Below, one piece after another: positions 24,822-37,377 of a stretch of 64,000 bases of DNA. The DNA is from Lentinula raphanica (lineage: Eukaryota > Basidiomycota > Agaricomycetes > Agaricales > Omphalotaceae). A model generated the notes under the pieces. That model was given only the letters and a program-made list of their open reading frames with translations. It ran no database searches and was not told where the DNA came from. The stretch spans positions 1,612,001 to 1,676,000 of the forward strand of contig JANVFP010000003.1 in NCBI GenBank assembly GCA_027919835.1. The letters run 5' to 3'. A program made the translations under genes and the position numbers. How positions within the stretch are numbered: position 1 is the first letter of the stretch; each line of letters opens with the position of its first letter.

Positions 24822-27644
24822 TTACTGAGCTGCCTTGATGATGTCTGCGGCCTGTGATGATTCAATGAACCGTGAGGAACCTCTTTACAAAAAAAAAACT
24901 CGAGCATACCTTCTCAGCAATAGCATAGACGGTCGCCTGGATGTGTGCCCCAATTTGCATGGGCATGACACTGGATGAAACATGAGCTTACTGTCGCCAA
25001 CTATACGGGTCAAAACCAACCGACCTTGCGTCCACAACGCGTAGGTTAGAAGTTCCATAGACGATCAAGTCGCTAGCAACAACCCCACCCTCTCCAAAGG
25101 AACCTAGGGAAGCAGTACCAACTTGATGCCACTCAGTACCAACATTTGCGATGATGTAGCTGTAAGAACTCATAAGTTTCCATGCGCTAAAGTGTTTTAT
25201 GGATGAACATACTCTTCGAAGTCTTGATCAGTGGTGACGTTCGCGGAAGGATTCAGGGGACTGGCGACGTAGGTCGAGAGGGGAGCAGTTTGTGAAAGAT
25301 TCCGGGTAATCTGAGCTCCCTTGATAAGGACTTGCTTGTCTTTGATGGATCATTTAGCTAGAAAGGCATGCAAAATATTGACAAGAGCTTACCGAACGTG
25401 TATTGTAGGTAAGCAGTGTCGATCTGAGGAGGTGCAAGTGGATCGGTGGTGTTGATATGCTTTAGAGCAATTTAGTTTTTAGTCGGATCAAATGAACAGG
25501 ATGAAACTTACCACAGAGCCACGACTGAAAGGCCTCTGTTGAGGAAAACTTATCATTAGCGATGGTTCGATAAAATGTATGTAAAACACACCGAAGCGAA
25601 GTTGGACATATCAATGAAGTTTTGTTGATCTGTGGAAGATGCACCGAGGACACCTAGGATACATAGACATCATGAGCAACAGGGAGTGATGACTCGTCGC
25701 GAGTCTTACTAACCAGCAACAAAAAGGAGCTCCATCTGGGCGACTACACCTTGTTTGATACCATCGATTTGAAGCTGGAACTGTTTGTTGATAAACGTGC
25801 TGACATTCGCTTGTGCTATCTCAGTTCGAAGTTGAGCAAGAGCAGCATCGAGTTCATCGTCGGTCCAGAATTGTTGTAACGGGTGGAAAGAGAGAGCAGA
25901 AGGAGTGTAAGTGAAGAAGCCAGTATGATCGGTAAGACTACGACAAGAGATGAGCATGGGTCGGGATGATTCCAGTATTGACAACTTGACAACTTACTAC
26001 TGTTCCATCTGTGTGGCAGCGAAGGTTGCATTGGAGAATAGTGTATCTGCAAGAAACCTTTTAGAGTTGTTGGGGTGAATATCTCGTGAGAGTTCTAACC
26101 AATGGTAGGAATATCGGGATTAGCAAGTAAGAATCCAGAGTTCAGGGTTTGGTGATCCTGTGTGCGATTAGAAACTGGGGCAGTATAACAATTTGAGAAA
26201 GACGTACTTGGAGGTTCTCACCAACGTCAGAGTTCGCAACGACAACCGGGATACCTAAAGCAGATAAACGAGCCTCATCGCCGATTCCGGAAAGCTCAAG
26301 CAATTGAGGAGTATGGAGGCTTCCGGCACTAAGGATGACTTCCTTGCCGGCTGCGACGGTATAGTTGGTTCCACTGGCCGTGAATTGTACGCCAGTGGCC
26401 GTGGCGTTGTCTCCATTCTGAGTAAATTGCACCTTGGTTGCCTTCAAGGACTCGTTACAGTCTGCAGTGAAGTTAGAGATCATATACGCTTACCTGGGCT
26501 CCCACTAGAACAGCGAGATTTGATCTGTCAACGTTTGGAAGCAGGTAATTACGACCAGAGTATGTTCGATTTCCGGTCTGAGCGTCTACACTAGCAGCGC
26601 TGTTGAACAGACCAGTAGTGTCACCGTTGTCCTGTATATCGTTGAGACCAAAGAGACAGACATCGTCGTAGGGACTCACAGGATCAGCGTTCTCAGGCAC
26701 TCCCAAAGATAGTAAGCTTTGAGCATATGGACCTTCGAGCGTGCTATAGAAGTTGTTGTAGCTGACAGGAAGGGGTCCCGAGGTTCCTTCTCCAAAACCT
26801 GATCCAGCCCTTTGTGTGAAGTTGTAAGGTGTGTCTGAAGGACCGGGGGCAACATTCTCTGTTTTCTCAAAATAGGGCAGTAATCCGTCCCAATCCCAAC
26901 CTCCGTCGATTCCAAGTTGACTCCAGTTATCGTAATCACCTTGAGACCCACGTTGCCAGATCATGAAGTTGAGCGCGCTGGATCCACCGACCATTTTACC
27001 ACTGATCATACAAGATTGAGTGACTAGCAGACCAAGCGAGGATCAGTGTGTCTTACTGGTTGAGCGTTACACTCCTTCCATTGAGCGTGCTTTCTGCGAC
27101 AGTGGTGTATGCCCAATCATAGGAAGGATTGAACAAAGCTTGTCCAAGATAAGCTGTATGTGTGATCAGTAATTAGGTCGAGCATAACCAGTAAGAGACC
27201 GAACCAGGAGTGTCTACGTTGAGGTCGTCAAAACGCTGAGTCTCCCCCGCCTCGATCACACCGACGCTCACGTCAGAATCTTCGGTGAGGCTATTATTTC
27301 AAGGAAGTGAGCAACGGTCTAGAAAAGCACATGAAAACCTTTACCGAGTAGCCAACACAAGTCCAGCAGTGCCTCCTCCTATGAAATTAAGGCGTTCAGA
27401 TCTGTTCGATTACAGATCAAGCTGGTACACGCACCGACGATCACATAGTCGAATGAGCTCTGAGCGAATGTAGCAGCGTCAGAGGTAATCCCTGTGTGGG
27501 AGCATGAAAAGGTGAGCCGTTATGCTTAGCGTACACAGTTAACAGTGAACAATTACCTGATACTGAGGATCGCTTCACTGGGGTGGCAAGCGATTTTCCA
27601 AGTAGGGCCGCAAATGGCAGGACGGTTAAGGTATTATACCGCAT
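24822..27644 (-). CDS. GMC oxidoreductase 1 (aryl-alcohol-oxidase type)
   Basis: Multi-exon gene starting at ATG 27644 and ending at TAA 24822, about 600 residues. It begins with a signal peptide ([20 protein letters not shown]). The FAD Rossmann motif is FDYVIVGGGTAG, then [18 protein letters not shown] (first GMC signature), [16 protein letters not shown] (second signature) and a C-terminal [10 protein letters not shown] with the active-site His, followed by [15 protein letters not shown]. Enzymes of this family oxidise alcohols with release of H2O2 and are often secreted; in metabolite loci they may oxidise benzyl or allyl alcohols. Close paralogue of GMC-2. Oddity: WHQVGT where WHPVGT is usual and is kept in GMC-2. 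It is adjacent to, and co-directional with, the A-T-R enzyme. Confidence 0.85.
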
Positions 27645-28645
27645 TTAACTTGATCTAAGCTAGAGAACTGAAGAGAATGAAAGAGAAGAAGAAGATGGGA
27701 CGATGATGAATACCTGCAATACTACAACCATTTTATATCACTCCAGTTTCCCATTTGTGGTCCAGACGGTCGTTTGAACCGCATCCAAGATGACTTGTCG
27801 ACATTGGGATTGCTGTGTTTTGAATACCTACCAGAGACGGGAGAGTCAGGGAAAGCAGGACCTATAACAGGTACGACGCGGTAGTACTAGTGGTTGACTC
27901 AATACAAGAGATACAATACAGAGCAAAACGCATCATCGCCTTTAATTTAACAGCTTGTGATGGCGCGTGAAAACAATACTGATTAGGAAATATGCGGGCC
28001 GCCGTGTCCGGCACATCAATTCGGTGGCGGGATTCGCTCTCATTCGACTCAAGATCGACCGATTGACTTGCAGTTCGCACCGAGGTCGGTTCACTACAAC
28101 TTGCTAGCATTGTTGCAACCCAATTCCAGCATTGCCATGACAGTTTCTTAATGCCACATCAAGGCGTTGATTCCCCATTGATCAGCCTTATACTCGACTC
28201 CTGAATGCTCCTGATAATGGCCTGAACCTATAACAAGCTTCAGCATGAATTGGATGATAACAGTATGAACGGCAATTGCATCTGTCCTTATCATGTTGAA
28301 TTCGACGATCCCAGTGGGCGGCAAGGGCATGTCAAGTTTTTGTAAGCACTAGTAGTGGGTGTGGGTGCAAGCAGTGCAACTTTTTTTGGAAGCCATTAGT
28401 AATCAAGAAAAAAATGGAAAGTACGGTACAGATGATATGCAGGAACGACCAGGAACACAGCAGATTGTAGCCCGTCGATCCATGCTGTTCTCCTCGCTCA
28501 AGAGTTCATTGTTAAGATTGTAGCTTTCGTCATACCCTAGTACATACACCAGATTTCCAGCCTACAAGCGCTCGAGCCAGGGCAACTGGACAGCCTACCA
28601 GCGCTGCCTAGCTCTTAGGGAACCGAGTCCATTAGTAAATCTTGT
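27645..28645. other. intergenic region GMC-1 / A-T-R enzyme
   Basis: 1 kb holding the promoter of GMC-1 and the 3' flank of the A-T-R gene. No gene recognised. Confidence 0.45.
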
Positions 28646-31600
28646 CTACTTCGTAGCAGCATCCCAGTAGGAGAGCAAAACCTCATCACTCAATATCCCA
28701 ACATCAATCTCGGGAGCAACCTCCCGCGCCCTCTGTACATTCAGCACAACAGACGTTTCACCCCCACCAGCCTCAAGATTCTCACCTATACCGCGGAAAA
28801 AGTCCGTCAATTTAATTGCAGGTATTTCGTCTGCGTTCTTTATCTGGGATGCCTGTGATATGAGTCGAAGCCATTCGTGCATAGGCACCGGCTCAACGGA
28901 GATGGGTTTAGCACGTTTCGGCGCGTCCGTCGTGAGGAGTTTGACGAGATAAGACCATGGTATCGAGGTCGGGTTTTCCAGATGGTAATATCCCCGACTA
29001 GCAGGATTCAATGAAATCTTTGTGACGATATCGCCCGCGATATTCACTGGAAGCCATCGAGGTTCCTGTAATGGCCTGTTTCAGCTTGGTTTCATTTGCG
29101 ACATATGTGAAAGCTTTACCATGAACTGGTCAGGAATCGCCCGTATGGCGGCACTAGTCTTGAACAGACTTGGAATGTATTCTCGGGGATTCCAATATCC
29201 GTTTTGAGAGGATCCTGAAAGCTGTCCTCCGCGTATGATTACTGCATCTAGTCCAGCCTGGGATACACCGACGTCGATAACACGTTCCGCAGTATATTTG
29301 GATTGACTGTATCCATCAAAACCTGCAATCGAAGGATTGGAGAAGGATTGCTCGGGAACTGTTCCAGAGGCTTCAGTCGAAGAATAGTTCTGGACCGATC
29401 CAATAGAGGAGACAAAAACAAAGCGTGTGTGCAATGAAGGATTCGCTAGAGCAAGATCTATGAGGTGCCGGACCCCAGCAATTTCAGTCTTAGAGAACCG
29501 TTCCACAGGAAGATTGAAATCCAGGCGCCAAGCGCCGTGAATGATGTGTGTAACCTCAGTCTCGAGCTGTTGATGTCTGTGATGAGAATGGAAGAAAGAC
29601 TGCTGAGCAACGAGAATCAACGCGCCTTGTGTTTATCTGAAGGAGTGAGACCAAGACTTGCTTCACTGAGATCAGCAGGAAGAATGACGATTGAGGACTT
29701 TTTCTTGGTGAGCAGCTCGCTTGGAAGTCCGTATTTCTGAAACTGTACGGACAACCTGTCGCGAATAGTAGCTTCCGAGTCAGTTTTTCGGACTAAGCAA
29801 AAGACCTTTTCCACATCATGCATAGTAAGTAATCGCACTAAAACATGGGATCCGAGACTGCCAGTGCACCCAGTCAAAAGTACGCTCTTTGGCTGTACGA
29901 CTGAGTTCGAATCTCCATTGGTGGTAATAGTTACTGCCCGAGCGCTAGATAACCCGTCCGTGTGTTTCTGTATCAGCTTCTGTATGATATCTTCTGTAGA
30001 AGCACCGCCGTTCGCGGTATTGAAGACGAAACTCGTCAAAGCACTGATGGAGGAATAGGCGTAAACCAAGTTTCCAGATACCTCTGTATCACCAAAGTCG
30101 AGTCTGTGCTTGATGAAGGAAACAACATGAGAGCGGATCTTGATTGCGATCAATGAATCAACACCTGTAAATGACCTTCAATACGAGTATTGCTGTATTT
30201 CGAAGACAGCTGGCGTACCATAATCAAAGAATTCAGCATCTTCAGAAGGGACAGCGATAGAAATCGCCTCGAAGAGTCGTTTAAGATAGTCCTTGAATGC
30301 CTCCGGTGTTCCTTCCTCGGGAAGCTCAACGTCCAGCGTGCCTTCACCTGCGTCAAGACGGCTATAGGCGGCATTGACTTCATCCTCGTATAAACTCAAC
30401 GTCTCAACTCTGCGAACGGTGCCTTTGTCGCTCATTACAAAGGGTTTCGCAGGGTTCTCAACAAGAACAAATTGTCGAACGAGGACAGAGTGCTGTGGAA
30501 GGACCTGATTTGCGTTGACTATAGTGGGCCAGATCTGATCGAGGAATCGTTCTGGGTCCGCGGAAGGGTCATAACCCAAGTTGGAAGAGGGGCCGAGGAG
30601 GACTCCGTTTAGGAAACGACCACTTCCGAACACGACGACACGAACGATTGAAGGATCTTTGAGCAGCAGGGTTTCTGAACGCGACAGTGGATTAGAGATG
30701 AAGTCGAATGACCTCCAGAAGAAGAATGCTCACCGATTTGTCTGTTGTTGGTCTTCTCTCCGTTCGAGAGCACAGTCTGAGAACAGAGTCAATACGGTAG
30801 ATCCGCGGAAGCTCATAAATGCTACACTTACGATTGAGTCCATTCGACCATGGTGTTTCCAAAGACCTTCCTTGGTGGGATGCGGCTCCCAGAGGTCCAT
30901 GGTAGCCCATGCTGTTGGATTTTCATGGTTGTATCGTTGTATGGCGGTGACAGCCTTCTCACTGGGCTAGAGTCCTCTTTGTTATTTGGCACATTTGAGT
31001 GAGCGCCTAACGATTCTTACCAATATAAGCAGTTCTCTAAAATTCGAGTCTTCGTCTACCGGTCTCAAGAGGATGTTGATTTCGGGTAAGAAGGTAACGC
31101 AGTTCCAATCCTTGACGGGATCGTCAGAGCTGCAGCGGAAAGGTGTTATCGGTCCAAATTCAGTTCTGCAAGATCATAGTGCGTCAACACGAATACATAA
31201 CCATGTCACGTAGAAAAGACTCACGCTCCGTATACACTGGTGAGGATCGTACCCGCACGAGCTAACCTGTCACCCAATTCCTGCTTTATGCTTCCGCCAC
31301 CCCAGAAGGCATGTCCAGTCAATGCAGCAAGCGTTTCGGGCCCTTCGGTGATCTCGGCGACTTCTTCTAGAGTAGCGGGAGAGCTGAAGACGATAGTCGA
31401 TGGGGAATTGATTCGTTTCAGGATAGTGAGTAAGCGTGCGCCGTCCATAGGCCGTTTACTGTGCACGATCACAGGTATGACACCTGTTGCAAAAGGAATC
31501 ATGACGAAGTTCCAAAATCCAATGGCCTAAATTGACATAGATAACAGCAAGACTTAGTATCGATCGTTATGGCGTACTTACATGGAATAGAGGGAGAAGT

Positions 31601-32379
31601 GTCAACTTTGAGGCATTTCGGAAAGCCGTAGGGTTATCGTCGTGCACGCGTTGTATTCCGGAAATGACGAACTCATTTGTGAAGGGGATGAGTTTCGGGT
31701 GTCCTACATGTTCAGTAAATCAGTCTCAACCTCTTCCGAGCGTACGAAATATGTGTTTACCCGTAGTTCCCGATGTATGCAGGTACAAAGCAGGTTCGGT
31801 CAATGCTTTGGAAAACAGCTCGGGAGTGAGCTGGGCGCAAGACCAAATCTGTTCGTCGGGCACTATGTCTTCAATCTTGATAGCCGATACGTTTTGAAAC
31901 TTCTTCGCCTTTTCGAACCAGTTACCATCGCTGATAATGTGCGTCGCCTCTGATACTTTGAGAAGATGTTCTACTGCCGCTTCTGAATTCCTAGTCGAGA
32001 CTAGGAGGACCTATCACGAGGTATGAAAAAAGGTTCAGACAGACAGCATCATGATCAGACTTTAACTTACGGTCCAGTTCATCAAAATGCAGGCAACGAG
32101 GTACGCGTAATAGGAGACGCCGCTGGTTCCATAAATCGCGACAACTTTGAGCGGTTCTCCAGCGTTCCTCGGTACACAACCAAGCCTTTCGAGATGACGT
32201 GCAGTCGCGCTGGCCATCCTGAAGATTTGCTGAGCGGAGATATTGCTTATAGGCCCCTTCACATCGTCTCCATCAAGATAACGAAGAAATGGAGCATCAG
32301 GATTGAGTAGGGCATTCCGCTCGAAGAGATGGGAGAGGGTGCGTCGTTCATCGCGTAGGGATGCGAATAGGGAAGACAT
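28646..32379 (-). CDS. adenylate-forming reductase (A-T-R, carboxylic acid reductase-like)
   Basis: About eleven exons, roughly 1060 residues, from ATG 32379 to TAG 28646. Domain order: adenylation (A3 loop LHTSGTTGHPKL, A5 SVYGATEFGPIT, A8 KHHGRMDSI), thiolation (FFDYGVDSLIAIKIR, with the phosphopantetheine Ser), and a thioester reductase (LLTGCTGSLGSHV for NADPH, then GYSQSKYTAERV with the catalytic Tyr and Lys). Such enzymes activate a carboxylic acid, hold it as a thioester and release it as an aldehyde; basidiomycete members include aryl-acid and aminoadipate reductases. The lack of a condensation domain and the cluster context favour an aryl acid such as prenylated 4-hydroxybenzoate (inference). 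One intron (29567-29625) appears to use a GC donor. It shares a 492-base divergent promoter with ADH-1. Confidence 0.88.
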
Positions 32380-32871
32380 TATCGAGTGCTGAGGAGTAGC
32401 AAGAATGAATTATGTAGTAACTCCAGTAAACCATAGTTGCAAAGTGAATAGTCCATCAATAGCGGACGCGGGATGGTTGAAACGAGTATCTCGAGGTATA
32501 GGCAGGTGATGGAAGCTGATTGGATTGCCATCAAAAAGAATTGCTTCCGAGATAACCACGTTGTTGTGGAATATTTGTCAGCTACTAGGTACAGTAACTC
32601 CTTCAACAGCGCTGTACACATGCGGCTCTCGATCACCTCCGGTTCAAACGATTTCAGAAGAAGCTGTCCACGGGAATAAGAATCATTTATCACTTATCAT
32701 CCTTCCCGCTCTATCTTACAATACATCAAGAAAGGGAGATGTGTAAGCATCCAAGGTTTCTGCTGACTGTTCAAAGGATCAGAGGGATATAAGATCTCCA
32801 ATGGATAATGCTGATTATCAACACTTCCATCCTTATCTCTCCTTCTCACTATCTCAAGCAAATCCTTTACA
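32380..32871. other. bidirectional promoter region A-T-R enzyme / ADH-1
   Basis: 492 bases between two divergent start codons. It has to serve the acid reductase and the alcohol dehydrogenase together, which fits consecutive steps acid to aldehyde to alcohol. No clear TATA box found. Confidence 0.55.
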
Positions 32872-34251
32872 ATGTCTCTCCCAAAAACATTCAAAGCCGC
32901 TGTTATCAACTCTGCGGGTGGTAACTTCGAAGTCATCGAGAAGACTCTCGAGGTGCGCGGGTCCCGATGCCGTCAACAGTTTTATCGAAGGCTAACTAAA
33001 GTGCTCGTCGTTTTTGAAGGCCCCTAAGGAAGGTACTATCCTTGTCAAGGTCCTCGCCTGTGGTATATGTGCTAGGTAACTCTTCTTGTTCCACTTCCTT
33101 CACTGTCTTGTTCATTCCAAGGTTCTCGATCACAGCGATGCCATGGTCAAGTACGGGATGGTTCCCCTCCCTCGAATTGCAGGTCACGAAATAATCGGTG
33201 ACGTTGTCTCGGTACCTTCTGGCGAGACTCGCTTCAAGGTCGGTGACCGTGTTGGCTCAGGCTGGCATGGAGGACATTGCCATAGCTGTGGCTCTTGCAA
33301 AGAGGGTGACTTCATCACCTGTTCATCCGAAGCCATCAACGGGTAGGCGCTAGTACTATGCGTTCACAAGCCTCATCATCTGACCAATTTCCGTAGTATC
33401 ACCCAAGACGGTGCATACGCTGAATACGTTGCTCTTCGTACCGAAGCTGTTCTCCCTGTCCCCAAAGAACTTGACCCCGCTGAGGCTGCTCCCCTTCTTT
33501 GCGCCGGTATCACAACATTCAACGCTCTTCGCAACGTCCCAGACCTCAAGAAGGGCGATGTTGTCGCTGTCCTCGGTCTCGGTGGTAAGACGAACTTCAT
33601 TGACGCGTCATCAGGGTATTTGTCTGATTTTATTGTGCTCAGGTCTAGGCCATCTTGGTATCCAGTATGCCAAGGCAATGGGCTTCAAGGTCGTCGCCCT
33701 CTCACAATCTGAAGCCAAGAAGGAGCTGGCTACCAAGCTTGGTGCTGATATCTACCTCGATGGATCGAAAGTGAACCAGGTTGAGGAGCTCATGAAGCTC
33801 GGTGGAGCCAAAGTCATCCTCGCCACTGCTCCTCAGGGTGATGCCATCACAACTCTCCTAGGAGGACTGAAAATCGGAGGCACCATGCTCACAGTTGCTA
33901 GTAAGTGTTTGAGATGCTTCAATTCATTATTGTAAAGCTGACTCTGACTGATCACAATTTTCCTAGTCGCTGACCTCAAATTCAGCACCGTCGCTCTCAT
34001 TGGCAAACGTGCTTCTATCAAAGGATGGCCTTCAGGCCACGCCAAGGACAGTGAGGATGCTATTGCATTCGCTCAGAAACACAACATCAAGACGATTGTC
34101 GAAAAGTACGCCGCTCATTCGTTTCGTTCTTTCACACCCGATACTAATCGATGCCGTTTCGTCTTTCAGGTTCCCCTTGGAGCAAGTCAACGATGCCTAC
34201 AACAAGATGCAGAGCGGCCAGGTTAGATTCCGTGCTGTGTTGACCTTCTAA
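32872..34251 (+). CDS. zinc-dependent alcohol dehydrogenase 1
   Basis: Seven exons (32872-32952, 33020-33075, 33136-33342, 33397-33584, 33643-33900, 33967-34105, 34170-34251) join to 336 residues. The catalytic zinc ligands are in CGICASDAM and AGHEIIGDV, the structural zinc Cys cluster in HCHSCGSCKEGDFITC, and the cofactor fold has GLGGLGHLGIQYAKAMG. It belongs to the medium-chain AdhP/cinnamyl-type family, using NAD(P)H, cytosolic. Likely role: reduce the aldehyde made by the divergent A-T-R enzyme or the reverse. Very similar to ADH-2 over its whole length, with the same intron positions in the parts I compared. Confidence 0.92.
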
Positions 34252-34704
34252 GGAAAAGAAAATATACCCAGTGTAACGAGTCGTACGGCGCGTGTGTATA
34301 TCACTTTGTGTATGACATCAAAATTTCATTTTTGTTCTCAAAATAACCATCTGAGGTGTCTGGAGAATGCGAGAACGAACTCAATACTCTGAGCCTCTGT
34401 CACGAGCTGGCCAAAGAGTAAGGAGCGGGCCGCGGCACGGCCGATTCCGCTCGCTTGCCATCCGGTGTAAGCCACTCAAGCTCAAGCTCAAGCTCAAACT
34501 TTCATCATCGTCTAGCCAATAGTAGTTAACGTTCAGCGCTGAACAGGCTGATCATCGTCATCAACGAACTGTCAACTTCACGGTCTCCCTAGCTGCTCTT
34601 AAAATCGGTACTATGTAGACCGCGTTTGAGGTAAAGTTTCTATCATTGACAATCGTGAAGTTGACATCAAAAACCACTAGTTCTACAGACGACTTTGAGC
34701 TCTA
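34252..34704. other. tail-to-tail spacer
   Basis: Between the 3' ends of ADH-1 and the FAD oxidase. Contains a small CTCAAG tandem repeat (four units, about 34470-34497). No gene. Confidence 0.5.
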
Positions 34705-36935
34705 CTACGGATAACAGTCATATGCTTCATCGCTTCGCCCCTTCCATCCTACGCAATGCCAACACTCCAGAATATGCAGAGGATCGTATTTCAGCTTGAT
34801 CTCTGCCAGTCTCTCGTAGTTGGCTCCCCAGAATGAATTCTCGAAGTCTGGCTCATAAAGATCCGACTCGCTCTGTCATGTTGGACATTCATATCAGCTG
34901 AGAGGGGATTTGAAGAGACGAATGATAACATACGAAATAAGCTCCTGAACCAGGTGTGATATTTCTGAGATAATCAATGGATGTGCTGAGTTTATCGATC
35001 ATCTCTCTCTGTTCAGAAACGGTCGTGTTGTACTCGAGTGTATCCAGGACTTCAATCTACAATACACGTTCAACAAAACGCGAACTTGGCACAAACGGAA
35101 GGAACATACCAAGAGGAGAGAGTCTCGCCATGCAGATGTAAGACTGGTCAGATTGTCTGCCTTGTATGCGTATGGAGTGGTTGCGAAGACGTATGTTAGA
35201 GTATGGTTGGCACTGGCATTCAACAATGCTTCCAATAACTCTTCTCTCGAGTCGGACGTCTTGAAGTTCTTTGCTGGGAGAAGGCGGGAGACTGTTGATA
35301 ATGGGAAACCAGAGATCTAAAGAGGTTCAGAGGTTCAGATAGATGATAGGCGAGTAAGATTTTCAACCAGGACTCACCGCGTAAAGTGGCTCTAATACTT
35401 GCTGATAGAACACAACAAACGAATCGTACTGCTTTTGAACCACGCTCAGGTTCTGCTGTTTCGCGAAATCTATCATGGGTTGCATCGATATACGAGCTTC
35501 CTCTTCGGTTATCGGAAGAGGATTGATGTATTGCAAGCTCGTCGCGCCTGCATAGCCGCCCCATCCTTCTGCAGCCCATTCAAGGCTATTGTCTACAATC
35601 ACTTTCCAAAAAGCTCTGGTCGTATCAACGTCTGATGCCAAGCCATCTAGTGTGATACTGTACAGCTAGAATCAGCTGAGTATCATCTCGGAAGCGAGAT
35701 ACGTACACATGGATAGGTGTTCGAGGCAGAGCAAGTGTCACTGTTTCCATTACCACACCGAAAGTACCACCACCGCCGCCTCGGAGAGCAAAGTACAAGT
35801 CCTGATTCTGACAAGCGTTGGCTGTCAACACGTCGCCTGTGGGGACTACGATGGTGAATTCGAGGGCCCTATCGGCACCGAGTCCAGCGGTGTTAGACAA
35901 GGCACCGTGTCCTCCTCCCATTACATATCCTCCTGTTGCGGAAACTGAAGGAGTAGAACCACCGGGTAGTGTGATGTTGTTCGCTTCACCAAACGCGTAG
36001 AGATCACCAAAGGTTATACCCGGTCCTAGTCGGACGACACTGCGGGGTTCGGTGTTTTCGCAGCCAGTTGGAGTCCATGCAGGTTCGTATTGGATCTGGT
36101 GTTATCATGATCAGCTGTAGCTCGCCGAGTCAGTGGGAATAACCCTACTTTTTGAAGGTTCTTCGTCCACAAAGCAAGGGATCCCGGTCGTGCACTCCGT
36201 CCCTGGAATTCATGCTAGAAATGCGCGACAGGCGGAACTTTATCAGAGGGGACTAGAAAACGATGAGCAACTCACGCCAGTGTTCTTGATCACCAGATTC
36301 ACGCCAGTGTCAATTGAGAACTTGAATGCGTTTTGTACGTCCGTCGCGTCTTGGATTTCCAGCTAGGTATCTATATCAAGTTACTGTCTTCGCTGATCGT
36401 GACGAACGAAACTTACAAAGTAGGCCGGTATGCTCCCCTGTTGACAGGTTTGGGGTGGGTTGAATGCAGCTGTGTTGAGAGGATCCATCCAGTCCTTGTA
36501 CATAGGATCAACATTGAAGGCTACAGAGTGTGTGTGTTACAACATACTAGAAGACAAGTCTCTCCCTTCGACGGACAAGTCTCCCATTGAAGTCCCTGAT
36601 ACGACGATGGGATTGTATCGCGATATTCTAAGAAAATACATCAGACGCGTTTGTTTCAACTCTTGGATCAAACAGTACTGACGACCGTCAGTATACTTTG
36701 CCTGCGCCAACGCGCACGCATTCGCGTCGTACGTTCCCACAACCCCCACCGCCGCGTCTTCGAAACACGTTCGTGCAAATGGCGCGTACTGGAAGAGTTT
36801 CCCGTTGACAGACGAGTTTAGCGCTTCCCAATTCGCAGTTGACACGAGGTTTGAGGTGACGTTTGAATCAAGCATCAATGCCATGAGTTGACTCCAGGTA
36901 GAAGCAATATTTGCTATATCGAGGGGGAACTGCAT
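34705..36935 (-). CDS. berberine-bridge-enzyme-like FAD oxidase
   Basis: Multi-exon gene from ATG 36935 to TAG 34705, about 575 residues. FAD-binding (PCMH-type) part: VIKNTGHEFQGRS, with the His expected to bind FAD covalently, VRLGPGITFGDLYAFG, then LPGGSTPSVSATGGYVMGGGHG and RGGGGGTFGVV. The C-terminus has the berberine-bridge signature region: ENSFWGANYERLAEIKLKYDPLHILECWHCVG. Where bicovalent members carry Cys in GGxCPTVG, this protein has Ser, so only the His link is expected. These enzymes oxidise alcohols, sugars or C-H bonds with O2; in a cluster they may form rings or oxidise benzylic positions. The true N-terminus is uncertain: no signal peptide is seen at this ATG, and an upstream exon near 36990 is possible. 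Confidence 0.82.
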
Positions 36936-37377
36936 AGATTATCGTGAGCAGGTCGTGAGCGGGATCCTTTACAAGGCTTCTAATACTTATATGTCTCATG
37001 TGTTTTTTTATTTCTTGCCGTTCGGGTTTATGTGTTGGCATATTCAGCTTTCAGAGGTCCGAAACGTATTGGGATTCTGGAGATCGGTAAGAATATGCAT
37101 TTCATGTATAGAAATTCGTTTCAATGCAAGCTGATGCCGCCCTGATCTGTTCTAGTCAAATCATCTACACTCAATCATACGTGCACAATCTATCATTTGG
37201 TGGTGATTTTGTCCTATGTTGTCGTAGAGATCATCGCGATGAGTACGCAACATCGTTCTAACTCGTAGAATGAGTTTCTAATATCTAACTAGATGTATGA
37301 AGATTGTCCCAGCAGAATATTATGAGGCTTGTCGTCTAGGAAGTCTGACATCTATCCCGGGCCAGAGTTTGTTCAGT
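36936..37377. other. intergenic region FAD oxidase / chorismate lyase-like gene
   Basis: Promoter of the FAD oxidase on its left side and 3' flank of the chorismate-lyase-like gene. AT-rich, nothing else seen. Confidence 0.45.
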
